This document shows positions 1 to 9,929 of a DNA stretch of 64,000 bases, piece after piece. The notes beneath the pieces were generated by a model. It had not been told where the DNA came from. It made no database searches and saw only the letters and a program-made list of their open reading frames with translations. Numbering within the stretch: the first letter of the stretch is position 1; each line of letters starts with the position of its first letter. Position numbers and translations under genes: made by a program. Source of the stretch: Gracilaria domingensis (taxonomy: Eukaryota; Rhodophyta; Florideophyceae; Gracilariales; Gracilariaceae); NCBI GenBank assembly GCA_022539475.1, contig VCMS01000062.1, forward strand, positions 264,348-328,347. Direction: 5' to 3'.

Positions 1-369
1 CTCGGGTTGACTTTACAAAGGTGCTCGCGACGACGAGGTCGAGCTCACCTAAGTAGGTCTAAACTAACTATGTACACGTGGTGCACACCCGCAGGGGTCC
101 GTACACGTGGCTAGCCCAGTGTCAGGCACCTCAGGTGCACTACCTATTGTCCCGTAATATGCACACACACGGTGGTGTAGTACACGCGTCCACCTAGCGG
201 TATTGGCCCGCAATGGCAACCCTGATTACAGGTAACTGTGGGAAAGCCATTCCAAAAGTAACCGCCAAAATTGGGTCCAACTCATAACTCTTCGAGTGCA
301 TCCTCGTATCACTCCCTGAGTATATGAGGCGCATCATCCTGATAACCACGCAAAATGCGTTGCTCTACA
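1..369 (-). mobile_element. Partial LTR at the left edge
   Basis: The block ends at 369 with TTGCTCTACA, the same terminus as the LTR at 54597-55567. It shares ordered motifs with the other LTRs of the window: a TACACGTGGTGCAC segment, a GGGAAAGCCATT segment, and an ATATGAGG segment just inside the terminus. In minus orientation this is the 5' end of an LTR whose remainder lies outside the window. The sequence after 369 is not purine-rich on the minus strand, so it is more likely a solo LTR or a 5' LTR than the 3' LTR of the neighbouring chromovirus. Target-site duplication cannot be tested. Confidence 0.65.
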
Positions 370-837
370 ATTGACTGTGTCAATGCAGATGATACTGACT
401 TTCAATTCAAGTTACGAATCTATCTACTTTGAATTGAATATCTACGCTAAGATTTACTCAGTCTTTAAAAAGATTGAGCTTTTTACATTACGGCAAACGT
501 TTTGCTTTGTTTCTTGATAATTGCAGAAGAGGTCTAATGTCGTTCCTAGGCACGAATCACGTGCGTGACAAACAACAAGGTTCCAGTGCTCCCGTAGGAA
601 GAAGTCGTCTACAGAGCAATACAGAACTTTGCGTTGTGTTGGGTCATTGTCTGACCGAGTTTACTCATAGCTAGAAGGAAGCACCCTATCTATGTGTTCT
701 ATCGCGTCCTTTTGGCTTACGCCCTGACTGACAGGGTTCCAAATGGTCGTAAGTGCCGTGCAGTCTAGAAAGGTGATTCACTGGTCACGATTGTGTCTCA
801 AAAAGTGACTCGGTAGTGACACACGCACTCCACCGAA
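370..837. other. No gene recognised
   Basis: Non-coding sequence between the LTR end and the WD40 pseudogene. Only short open frames occur. I see no repeat, RNA gene or promoter that I can support. Confidence 0.5.
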
Positions 838-1530
838 CTAATGTGGCCGCGCAGCGCGTCGCACACGGCGGCGCCGCGCGCTGTGCACGTCCACACGCGC
901 TCCGCGTCGTTGCTGCCACTTCACGCGAGCCGCCGTGCGTCCGCTCTGAATGAAAGCGCCTTCACAGCGCCCGAGTGCGCGCGCAGCACGTGCGGCCGCA
1001 GCGCGCCGTTGGCGCCGTCCCACAGCCGCACCGTCCCACCTTACGACCCCGACGCAATCCACCGCCCGTCCGCGCTCACCCACACGCACTTGATCGCCGT
1101 TTCATGCGCGTCCTCTTCGGGGCTGGCGCTCTCCGACTGGGCGCGCCTCACATCTCACACTAGAACGCTTCTGCCATCGTTCCGGCAAGCCCAATGGAGC
1201 CGTCTTCACTTGCACCCACAAACGTAATGTTACTGCTCCCCCTACCCCCTGTGATCACGCCACTTTCGCTCCCATGCTGCCACACGCCATAGACTCCATA
1301 ATTGGCACCCCAGAGAACTAGTGTCCCATCTTCGCCGAGTGCTACGCCTCTCACCTATTCTCCGACTCCAACAGAGTTCAAGCAACTTCCGCTACTTGGG
1401 TCCAGCACTAAACTTTGTCCTACTGCATCATGACTCAGTCTCAGAGCCTGCACAATCACTCCCAATGCACTCTTCTCCTCTTCCTTTTTGCGACGTCCAA
1501 TCCGTCGAGTGCCGTCTGTCCATGTATAAC
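838..1530 (-). pseudogene. WD40-repeat protein pseudogene fragment
   Basis: Minus-strand translation gives WD40 blades broken by stops. Between about 1165 and 838 one frame reads IKCVWVSADGRWIASGS, stop, GGTVRLWD, then HSGAVKALSFRADARRLA, stop, SGSND, ending in LRGH. This has the canonical SADG, WD and GH signatures. Upstream, between 1354 and 1160, comes RGVALGEDGTLVLWGANYG, which is a blade-like beta repeat, preceded to about 1530 by further open sequence with stops. At least three in-frame stops and frame changes make it non-functional. It is very GC-rich (838-1160), unlike its surroundings, so it is a relic of a host gene or of a gene fragment carried by a transposon. The parent gene is unknown. 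Confidence 0.6.
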
Positions 1531-2172
1531 GTCATTCTCAAAAGCCAGTATTCTGCTCTGAGTAAGGCGCGTCATGATCCACTGAGGCTTCAAAAAAGCC
1601 AAACCAGTCGCTCTTCAGCTTTTTTCAAAAGTCGACACACGTTGCTGTCCAGATATTCGTCTTCGTTTTTTACAGTCCACCATTTCCTTTCTTTCCTTCT
1701 GTACTATGGTTCACAACTGCCGCGTAAAGGTAGTATCTCTCCTTTCTTCATTTTCGTGAGAAGACCAGTAGCAAAATCGCTTAAAGTTTAACCGTGGCCC
1801 ATGTCGTGCTGTACCTTGCGTCAGGGATATTGACAGTGCGCATTGTGTGTCTAGTCTCGACACGTCGATTGTTACAGTAGCACACGTTAGCATACGTTAG
1901 ACAAGTACGTCCGATAACGCAAGTATCGCCGCGCTTCGGCGTTTGCTGTGCGGTATAAAGGCGTCCGAATGGACCCAACGCGCCCTGAACGACGGGCAGG
2001 CGTCTGGTTGAAGCTCACTGCGCCTCCCTCTCTCCACAGCCCAGAGGTTTCATTTTCTCTCNGATCTCTTCTACTTTCTTGACTTCATCTTCTCTTCTCG
2101 AGCGTCCACTCTCTCTTTCTTCAAACCGCAGAGCGGGCACGAGAACTGTTAAATGCACCGGTTAACGGCTTA
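1531..2172. other. Non-coding stretch with one undetermined base
   Basis: No convincing gene. Position 2062 is an undetermined base (n). From about 2020 to 2125 the plus strand is strongly pyrimidine-rich, so the minus strand is purine-rich. Copy 2 of the chromovirus has a comparable tract at 57090-57160, and this could belong to the 3' untranslated part of the retroelement. Confidence 0.4.
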
Positions 2173-3117
2173 CCCACCATCGCATGTCCACATTGGAGGC
2201 AATGGGTGTCCCGAGACCGGCGATGATACGACAAGACTTGGACCTAGGAGGTGTTCAATTGGCTCCCAAGTGTCCTCCTCTGGGAATAGCCGTACCAACG
2301 ACTCTATACAGTAGCTTCCCTTCAGGGCTTTTCTCGTGTTCCACGATACGATCTACACGAATTCCTGTGGGTATACGCCATCCTTGGCATCTCCTGGTGC
2401 TTCTCCCGACATTGGGCAGTGATGTCCAGTGGTACCCACGCGGGTTAGTGGTCCTTGGAGGCGTTGAACCGATCTTCGGGGCGGTGGACAGGTGGATTTC
2501 GGTCTCTCAAGCCGTCCTGACGGAGTGCGCTAACTCCCGACACGGGCGTCCAATTGCCTCACAAGTGAGTTCAACCGAAAACTCTCGATCTCCGGAGTCC
2601 GGCGAGCTCCTTTCTTTCCCAAACGGGCGGCCAACCGACGAACGGTAGCGTCCGTTTTGCGGAACCACTTTCACTTTGGGTCGCAGGAGAGCCGTTGCGA
2701 CGGAGAAGTAGCCTACAGCACTCCCTGTGCAGGGCGGCGGAACGCTGGGCCACGGCGCATATCCGGCCGTGGCACTCCATTTTCATTGGATGGTGGCGCG
2801 CGCGTGTGTGCCACACATCCCGTGAACGGTATCTACAGTGTCAGTTTCCGGCAAGCGGTCGCTAAGCGGCGGGCACCACTCTCCAGCAATGGCATGGGAT
2901 TACAGTATTCAATCTCGAATCTCCCGCCATAGGGCTGCGCATGCGCACTGCGCGCGGTGCCATTTACCGTAATTCCGGGTCCGACGCACTATAGCGTTCC
3001 GTCTGCTAAGCAGCGCCCTTCATGGGACTTCTCCACTTCCTGACCAAGGCTTTCCAGCACAATCCACAAGGATTCTTGTCTTCTTAACTCTCCCACTGCG
3101 GGCCATTCCCAGGTGGG
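2173..3117 (-). pseudogene. Chromovirus 3' ORF with C-terminal chromodomain, frameshifted
   Basis: After the pol stop at 3118-3120 the minus strand keeps coding character. From about 2765 one frame reads APWPSVPPPC and SAVGYFSVATALL, runs into a stop near 2520, and resumes in the same frame to the chromodomain (2356-2220). That domain shows VDRIVEHEKSPEGKLLYRV, then the aromatic WYGYS core, then PEEDTWEPIEHL. Two single-base deletions, one before the WYGYS core and one in the C run at about 2300, split it over three frames. Copy 2 (57931-57789) has the same domain uninterrupted, and its upstream part shares the APWP...PPCS...FSVAS pattern. Chromodomains guide integration to modified histones. 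In this family the domain sits about 750 nt past the pol stop rather than directly after the integrase. Confidence 0.7.
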
Positions 3118-6100
3118 CTATGCGTCACTTTCCATGCCGCTTCGTCCCGCGAAGGGGTCAGCGGATACTGCACGTTCGCGCGAGCGAGTTACAGCGCGTT
3201 CCAGCGACTTGGATTGCATCCCAACGGGGCCACTAACATCCTTAGCAGCAGCACTCCCAGCAGGGGATTCTTCACTTCTTCTGACTTCGTTCCTCGCCGA
3301 GGTTTCGGAATCACGCGACGTAGCGCCAGCGCGATCGTTCCCAGTGGGGGATTCCATCTCACTCTGAGACTCAGCACCTCGGGTAGGTCCAGCGGATGCC
3401 GGAGCAACCGGAGCGCGATTTACACTGTCCTCCCCCTCCTTAGGGTGCGATACGGCTTCCGCATTTCGCGCCAATACCGTAGACGAGGGGTGAATCTCAT
3501 GTAACTCAGTAGAGGGTGTAGGTGTAACCCGTGAGAGTCCGGGGTTATCCTTGAGCAACTCTGTTGTTTCAGGCAAGTCAGCGAGACCGCGCTGCGGGTG
3601 GGGCAAAACTGATGGACGGTTTGCTGCAGTACCCGTCTGTTCGGTAACTTGATGCGACGATGGACCGTTTCCGGTATCCGGCGCGGCGATAACTTCCTGT
3701 ATAGGGCTCGGTGCGCGATATACTCGATCTCGCGATACCCGCTCGTGCTGATTATCGATATCAAGCACGACGGTAGTCTCCTGTATGGATACAACCCGAT
3801 AGGGGCCACTGGCGATTGGAGAGAGCTTATGGCGCTTCTCCTTCTCAGGATTGTAGTACTCCTTCCTGAGGAACACATAATCATCAACCCGAAGCTGCGG
3901 TAGCGGCCTACGGATTCGGCTATCGAAATTGCGCTTGTAGGCGAGTTGAGCTTTCTCCATAGAGCGCTTAGCAATAGGCACCATCGTGGTTAACCATTTC
4001 TTCCACGCTTCGCGGTGTAGCCTCGGTGTCGAGTACTCGTCCATGGTTGGCTGTGCCTCAATGGCAAGAGGAGGTGGTCTCCTTGACAGGACTAACTCGA
4101 AAGGGGACAACGACGTTACCCGATGTACCTGGGTGTTGTAAGCGTATGTAATGGCGTCTGTGTACAAATCCCAAGTCTTGGGGTGTTCCGCAACGTAGGA
4201 TCTCAATGCACCAAGAATGGTTCGATTAAATCTCTCTGCCTGACCATTAGTTTGGGGGTGATACGTTGTTGTGAACAGGTTCCTAATGTCGAGGATGCGA
4301 CAAACGTCTTGGAAGAATTTCGACGTGAACTGGGAGCCGTTGTCGGAGAGCACGTGTACCGGTGGTCCATAGACAAAGACCCAGTGGGTAACAAACGCCT
4401 GAGCCACAGCAGCAGCAGTTATCCGCTTGAGCGGCACAGTCCGTACCAGCTTTGAGAAGCGATCGGTGATCACCAAGAGGTATTGATTCCCTTGCGAGGT
4501 TTTGATCAATTCGCCAAGAATGTCAATGGCGACAGACTCTAGCGGCGCCCTTGCAGGGAATAACTTCAACTTCTTTGAATGCTTCCTCAGCTTGATGTCG
4601 TTTTTGGCACATTCCTGACAGGATCGACGTACTGCATAGCAGTCGAATGCCATTGCAGGCCAGTAAAAATCCTTTCTCAATGTGAGATACAACTTTCTTC
4701 CTCCCGGATGGGCTCCCAGCTTCACATAGTGAGAGAGATGAAGAATCCGACTCTGTAAGGAGTGCGGCACCACTATTTGTGGGTTCGGTGACACCTTTCT
4801 TATTAAGTAGCCTTGATTATTCACCTGAAAGGGCAAGTGGTATCCACCGTTCAGACGGGCTCGTACCAGTGTACAGAAGGGGTCCATCTGCTGTTCCCGT
4901 ATCATCTCCTCGGGCGTGATGGGTATAAATGACCCGGTACCCGGTTCAGTGGGTCGTGTGACAAGTATATCGTCACAAACGTCATCCGTCACAATTTCCA
5001 TACTCCCTTCGAGGTTGCCAACCATAAAACATGGGATGTCGGCGTCCTCGGTAGGCTCGGCTTCAGCTGATGTGCCCAAACGGGATAGGGCGTCCGCCTG
5101 GAGGTTAAGGGAGCCTTTCTTGTACACTACTTCGAAGTCGAATTCCGACAGTCGGAGTCTCCACCGCATCAGGCGTCCCGATGGTTCGGTGATTTCCATC
5201 AGCCAGCGAAGGCATTTGTGGTCGGTGTGTACACGAAAGTGGGTCCCCATCAAATATGGTCTGAGTGTCGACAATGCCCAGACTATGGCAAGACATTCCT
5301 TCTCGGAAACTGAGTAATTCCGCTCATGAACGTTTAGCGATCTCGACCAGTACCCAATAGGGTGTCGTTCCCCGGTCTCATCGGTTTGAAACAAAGCGCA
5401 CCCAACCTGGTTTGCGCTAGCGTCAGTGTCGACCTCATAGGGTAACCCAGGTTTGGGGAGAGCCAGAATTGGCGGAGACGTCACGGCTTCAACCAATGCC
5501 GCGAACGCGGAGGCCTCTTCGCCTCCAAAGGGGTGCAATTCAACAGGTTTTCCTTTCGTAAGGAGCTTGTTCAACGGTGAAGCAATGTCCGCGAAGTTCG
5601 GAACGAAACGTCGGTATACGTTACACAGTCCTAAGAAGGATCGCAGCTCTGTTTGAGTTCTCGGGTGTTTCGCCTCCTTCAAGGATTTGACCCGCACTTC
5701 ATCGACTGAAAGCTTTCCGGGACGGATTATGTGACCCAGATACTTGACCGATTCGGTGAAGAACTCGCACTTCTTGAGTTTCAATGTTATCCCTGCGTCA
5801 CGTAGTACTCTCATAACGTCCCGCACATGGGTCAGATGATCATCCAGATTGTTGGAAAAAACGACGATATCGTCCAGATACACCAAACATGTGGTCCACT
5901 TAAATCGCGCCAGTAAGATATCGACCGCACGCTGGAATGTAGCGGGTGCATTAGTTAACCCAAAGGGCATTCTCCGGAAACGGTATAGGCCTTGATGGCA
6001 TACGAACGCCGTCTTATCCCGGTCTTTCTCCCTAATGGGAACCTGCCAGTATCCCCAGTTAGCGTCAAGGGTGGTGAACACGTTCGCGCTCCCAAGAGAA

Positions 6101-7902
6101 TCGATATATTCGTCCATCCGGGGTATCGGATATACATCTTTCACTGTCACCGCATTCAACTTTCGGTAATCGATACAAAATCTCCAAGATCCATCCGGTT
6201 TCGGAACTAGCACTACTGGTGACGCCCAAGGGGATTGAGCGGCCTCAATAACGCCAGCCCGCAACATCTTCTCAACTTGAGACTTCTCTTCCTCCCGGGC
6301 CTTCGGTCCGGCCCGATAGGGGTGTTGTGCAATCGGCCGAGTGTTCGGAAGCAAGTCAATGCAATGCTCATTTATTCCAATCGTTCCTAGAGTTCCGTCC
6401 CACATGGGAGTGAATTCCCGCAGCATCTCGCGAAGCTTCTCCCGATGGGATTCCGGTACATGCTCCAAATCAAGCTTCATCAATTCCTCAACAGGATCCT
6501 TCAAATCACTGCCAGGTGGCACAGGACTAACCTCTAGAGGTCTCGGATTGTCTGAACCCGAGTCTTCTTGGGCTTCTTCCGTATTCACGGCTTCAACAAC
6601 TTGCGGTTCGGCGCTCTCTTCCCCCTCTTTAGGGTCAGACACTCCGAGAACCTTGGCGATAGGTATTTTCGTCGGAACGACCGCAGTCGGGTGTGGCAGC
6701 ACAGTACCAATCACTTGGTTCTTTACCAGCCACTGAGTGGATTTTCCCAAGTTGGCGACCATGACCTTGAAGGGTTGATCTGGTTGGATAGTGACCACTC
6801 CATTAGCGAGAGCGATTTGGCGCTGTTCATATAAAGCCGGTAACGGTTGTATCGTGTGGAGGCCCCATTGTTTGGTGTTGACGTCGACCCATACCTGGGA
6901 TTCTGGGGGCAACTGCACGGACTTCGTGACGTGTAGTTTTGTCGACCCCATGCCATCGTTGGAGGCTTGTTGCGCGGCCGGCAGCGGTACGTGCTTCCGC
7001 GTAGCGGCTCGCAACGGTTTCCGAACAATCGGCAGTATCGACCCGTCTTCCATTTCCACTTGGCGTTTCCGCGGACGGATGGCTTCCACGAACCGATCGC
7101 AGAAGTCACAACCGAAAATAATCGGTGCAGCCAATGAGTCACAGACGACAAAATCAAGTTGTACCAAACAATTTCCTAATCGTACAAGGAGTGTAATATA
7201 ACCAGCCGTTCTCAACGGATTATTGTTCGCATCGGCGAGATTTAGAGCAGGGCCGAAACGGATTGTCTCCCGAAGAGTGGGCGGGATTAGCTTCTTGTTG
7301 ATCAAGTTGGGGGCAGCTCCTGTATCCAGGACAGCTAATTGCCTAACCATGAATTGGGTGGACAGGCCAAGGTCGGCATACACCTTGTAGTTCCTCTTGG
7401 CCATTACCAGGATTCTATCCGGAGCACGGAAATTTCGGGACCGTACCCACGGGCGACGAAGAACACCACAGTGTTCCGAATCTACGTCAGTGGCAGCCAT
7501 CTTCCTTGTTAGGATTCTAACAGCCGGGGAGTGAAGCGGAGGCGCCTCGGGCGTCTTCAGCTTCGGCTCAGAAGACGCCCCTCCCGTTGGGGAGACTCCC
7601 AAGTCTAGTTTTTCGGAGCAGGACCAGCCTGTCGTGGCCGATTCCCGTCCTGGGCACCAACTTGATGACCGTTCGCGGGTTCGACTCTTCCTTCCATATT
7701 CTGGCCTACCACAGGAGCGGCTTGAGTCGCCATAGATCCACCACTCAAATGAACTGCCATTGCGTGCTTTGCGCCTTCGTAGGAAGTTCTCGGCACACGA
7801 GCTTGGTTCTCTGGGGAGGGAGATTCGAACTGAGCGATGATTTTCGACCTTTCCCGCGAAGGGAGCGTACACTGCGTTGAGATATGCCCATATTGGTAAC
7901 AT
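3118..7902 (-). CDS. pol: Chromovirus Pol polyprotein (PR-RT-RH-INT)
   Basis: An uninterrupted 1594-codon frame. The part above 7605 overlaps gag in another frame, so true Pol begins near 7610 by -1 frameshift from gag. By residue of the open frame: retropepsin with DTGAAPNLI near 192; reverse transcriptase with YLDDIVVFS near 676; RNase H beginning DTDASANQVG near 825 and containing TDHKCLRWL; integrase with a His-His-Cys-Cys finger near 1055-1097; and the DDE triad in AIDILGELI (about 1125), SDNGSQFTS (1187) and GQAERFNRT (1223). A GPY/F module (SGPYRVVSI) lies near 1366. The last 150 residues are Ser/Arg/Glu-rich linker. All catalytic motifs look intact. It replicates and integrates the element in the nucleus. 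Confidence 0.93.
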   Translation of the reverse strand: MLPIWAYLNAVYAPFAGKVENHRSVRISLPREPSSCAENFLRRRKARNGSSFEWWIYGDSSRSCGRPEYGRKSRTRERSSSWCPGRESATTGWSCSEKLDLGVSPTGGASSEPKLKTPEAPPLHSPAVRILTRKMAATDVDSEHCGVLRRPWVRSRNFRAPDRILVMAKRNYKVYADLGLSTQFMVRQLAVLDTGAAPNLINKKLIPPTLRETIRFGPALNLADANNNPLRTAGYITLLVRLGNCLVQLDFVVCDSLAAPIIFGCDFCDRFVEAIRPRKRQVEMEDGSILPIVRKPLRAATRKHVPLPAAQQASNDGMGSTKLHVTKSVQLPPESQVWVDVNTKQWGLHTIQPLPALYEQRQIALANGVVTIQPDQPFKVMVANLGKSTQWLVKNQVIGTVLPHPTAVVPTKIPIAKVLGVSDPKEGEESAEPQVVEAVNTEEAQEDSGSDNPRPLEVSPVPPGSDLKDPVEELMKLDLEHVPESHREKLREMLREFTPMWDGTLGTIGINEHCIDLLPNTRPIAQHPYRAGPKAREEEKSQVEKMLRAGVIEAAQSPWASPVVLVPKPDGSWRFCIDYRKLNAVTVKDVYPIPRMDEYIDSLGSANVFTTLDANWGYWQVPIREKDRDKTAFVCHQGLYRFRRMPFGLTNAPATFQRAVDILLARFKWTTCLVYLDDIVVFSNNLDDHLTHVRDVMRVLRDAGITLKLKKCEFFTESVKYLGHIIRPGKLSVDEVRVKSLKEAKHPRTQTELRSFLGLCNVYRRFVPNFADIASPLNKLLTKGKPVELHPFGGEEASAFAALVEAVTSPPILALPKPGLPYEVDTDASANQVGCALFQTDETGERHPIGYWSRSLNVHERNYSVSEKECLAIVWALSTLRPYLMGTHFRVHTDHKCLRWLMEITEPSGRLMRWRLRLSEFDFEVVYKKGSLNLQADALSRLGTSAEAEPTEDADIPCFMVGNLEGSMEIVTDDVCDDILVTRPTEPGTGSFIPITPEEMIREQQMDPFCTLVRARLNGGYHLPFQVNNQGYLIRKVSPNPQIVVPHSLQSRILHLSHYVKLGAHPGGRKLYLTLRKDFYWPAMAFDCYAVRRSCQECAKNDIKLRKHSKKLKLFPARAPLESVAIDILGELIKTSQGNQYLLVITDRFSKLVRTVPLKRITAAAVAQAFVTHWVFVYGPPVHVLSDNGSQFTSKFFQDVCRILDIRNLFTTTYHPQTNGQAERFNRTILGALRSYVAEHPKTWDLYTDAITYAYNTQVHRVTSLSPFELVLSRRPPPLAIEAQPTMDEYSTPRLHREAWKKWLTTMVPIAKRSMEKAQLAYKRNFDSRIRRPLPQLRVDDYVFLRKEYYNPEKEKRHKLSPIASGPYRVVSIQETTVVLDIDNQHERVSRDRVYRAPSPIQEVIAAPDTGNGPSSHQVTEQTGTAANRPSVLPHPQRGLADLPETTELLKDNPGLSRVTPTPSTELHEIHPSSTVLARNAEAVSHPKEGEDSVNRAPVAPASAGPTRGAESQSEMESPTGNDRAGATSRDSETSARNEVRRSEESPAGSAAAKDVSGPVGMQSKSLERAVTRSRERAVSADPFAGRSGMESDA
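7605..7614 (-). promoter_or_regulatory. Candidate -1 ribosomal frameshift site at the gag stop
   Basis: On the minus strand the gag frame ends CCG AAA AAC TAG (7616-7605). Slipping back one base re-reads the A run as GAA AAA CTA and enters the long pol frame, which is exactly -1 relative to gag here. The heptamer G-AAA-AAC directly before the stop resembles known -1 slippery sites, though its first base is not A. The function is inferred from position. The alternative is that a chance indel split a former single gag-pol frame. Confidence 0.45.
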
Positions 7903-8523
7903 TCATAACAGATAACTGGGGTCGAATAGTCCTGTGGACCTCTATCCACACGACTCTGCGGGGTGTTATCCCTCCATCCTGGGCGAGTAAACCTCATGCC
8001 ACGACCTCCATAGGGGATTGGCGCTGCCGGAACCCGGTGTCCTTGCGCATAGAATGCGGGATCCGTTTCCGAAGACGGGACAGAGGTGGACGGGAGGTCA
8101 GAAGTACCCATAGAGTCGGGGTTGCTACCCACGAGGTTAACGTTATCGTGATCCAGATTGGAACCATTCCCATCAACCTGGGCAGAAGAGTAATCCGATT
8201 CTTCGGCGAAGAGTACCTTACGAGGTTTGGTTCTAGAGGGACGCCTAGCTCGGAGCGTTTCACCTTCGGCTTGGGCATACTGTACTAATTCCAGGTAGGT
8301 CATCTTCCTATTATTCTCCCGATGTCGGGCGACAAGTGCCCGTATTTGGGAATCCAACCCATCCACGAACAGGGAACATCTCTCTCCCGAGGAATGTACA
8401 TTACCGCAGCGGTGAAAAGCCTTATTCAGGCGCGTTGAATAAGCTGTTTCCGTTTCTCCCGGACGTTGCTTCGTATCCCTTAAGGCGGAAGTCGCCTTTT
8501 GGATGGCATGACCAGTAGCACCT
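7605..8523 (-). pseudogene. gag: Chromovirus gag, C-terminal half with zinc knuckle
   Basis: This frame opens at about 8523 and continues the capsid begun in the neighbouring frame, reading GHAIQKATSALRDTKQRPGE and LDSQIRALVARHREN. It ends in a nucleocapsid CCHC knuckle CYECYQYGHISTQC (C-x2-C-x4-H-x4-C) near 7880-7840. It then runs to the stop at 7605, where pol takes over in -1. The ATG at 8366 is internal and is not a natural start. A one-base indel near 8515 separates it from the N-terminal half, so Gag cannot be made intact by this copy. Confidence 0.8.
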
Positions 8524-9711
8524 TAGGAGGTAGTGTACCGCTTCGGGCCAACATGTAACTCCCCCTTCCGAGGCTCTTGACGATCCGCGGACGGAATTAA
8601 ACTGATCTTCTGCCAAACCTTTGAGGTAATACGGGAGGGCTACATACGCCTGGCCCTCGCTCATTCCGAGTATATCAGCTTCTTGCACAAACCTGGCGAG
8701 GAAGTCCAGGACCAGGATAGGGTCCTCTCCTGCAAACTCTCTCTTATTCAGAGTAACGCCGAGTTTTCGGATGTAGTCCCGGACCTTTCCGGTTCCCCTT
8801 GAGGTCCGAACTTCGGAGGTATCCTTAAGTCGATAATAGCGATATGAAAGCAACTTCCGATACAGCGGATTAGATGGCTTCAACTCCTTCAAGCCAGGGT
8901 GCTTCTTCCCCTTCTCCCGGGTGCGGATTGCTCCCTGAGAGGTAAAAGTAGCCTTGGACCGTGACTTCGATGAACGGGGACGCCGACGTCGGCTATCATC
9001 CGAAGAGTCGGACGACGACGACGAGGACGAACTGTCCGAACTACTTCCGGAGTCGGAGTCAGACACATCCGAGTAATTACGGGAATCCTTCATGGACCTA
9101 CGACGGCTTCTCCTAGTGGATTGGCGAACTGAACTTTCGTCCTCCGAACTATTCCGCCCGGCGGCTTCTGCTTCCTCGTCCATCCGAATGGTGGCTTCGA
9201 GGGTGTCCAAGCGTGCGTGGATCCGTTCCACGGCGGCTTTAGTATCCTCTCGTACGAGGCGGTTTTCCTCCACATAAGCCCTTGGGGAGCCGAAGCACTC
9301 CATGAGTGAATTCATCTCCTGCCTCAGGATACGCACCTCTCCTGAGACGTCCTTATCTAGGAGTTTATAAACCTGTCGACGGAGTTCCTCGACTGACTCA
9401 ATGAGGGATATGTGGGCAGCGTTAGCAATACTAAGGCGAGTGCCCAGATTACTGTACTCCTGAGAGTCAAGTCTTTCCGGCGGTGCGGCAGAGGGTGTCT
9501 CCACGACTGGAACTTCCTCTTCAGGTTGTGGTACTGCCTGCGGAGGGAGTTCTATAATCTCCTGTCCATCAACTGATGCATTCCGGTTCTCGGAGTTGTC
9601 GCGATTACTTCCCGATCCAGGGACCGATATTCTCGAGCGGGTACCACCTGACCGCGCAGGGGCATTCGAGGTAACCGACCTTCCTTTCGAGGAGGTAGCT
9701 CGGCGTGGCAT
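8422..9711 (-). pseudogene. gag: Chromovirus gag, N-terminal half
   Basis: The first ATG in frame is at 9711 (MPRRATSSKGRS). The frame is also open a little upstream, from a TTG at 9780. The product has an acidic and proline-rich N-terminus, a coiled-coil-like stretch, and a Ser/Asp/Arg low-complexity block near 9080-8940 (SDSDSGSSSDSSSSSSSSD). The capsid region follows, including REFAGEDPILVLDFLARFV and YYLKGLAEDQF, typical of retrotransposon gag. Near 8515 an indel moves the true continuation to another frame, and this frame stops at 8422. Confidence 0.8.
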
Positions 9712-9913
9712 ACTGCAGCTTGCCAACCGAACTCGGGGGCTATTACGCGAACAAATGCGAGACTTCCAAACTGCAGCCAAAAAAAAGGGGTGAGAGATCT
9801 CGTATCACAACCAGGTGAACGTGGCCGCGACCTTCAATCTCCCAAAAAGGGAATTCCAAGTGTCCAGATTCCAAGCGACAAAACAAACCCAGTTATGGTC
9901 CTCCACCGTTCTA

Positions 9914-9926
9914 GGTCGGGAGACCA
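9914..9926 (-). other. Primer binding site of the chromovirus
   Basis: Three bases inside the 5' LTR (which ends TTGCTCTACA at 9930), the minus strand reads TGGTCTCCCGACC. It starts with TGG, as expected for pairing with a tRNA CCA end. The implied tRNA 3' end is GGTCGGGAGACCA. I cannot name the tRNA from memory with confidence. Confidence 0.6.
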
Positions 9927-9929
9927 AAA

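Noticed and set aside
1-2183. The left-edge LTR as the 3' LTR of the first chromovirus
   Set aside because: No purine tract precedes it on the minus strand, and its sequence is closer to the solo LTR at 54597 than to the chromovirus 5' LTR. It remains possible but unsupported.
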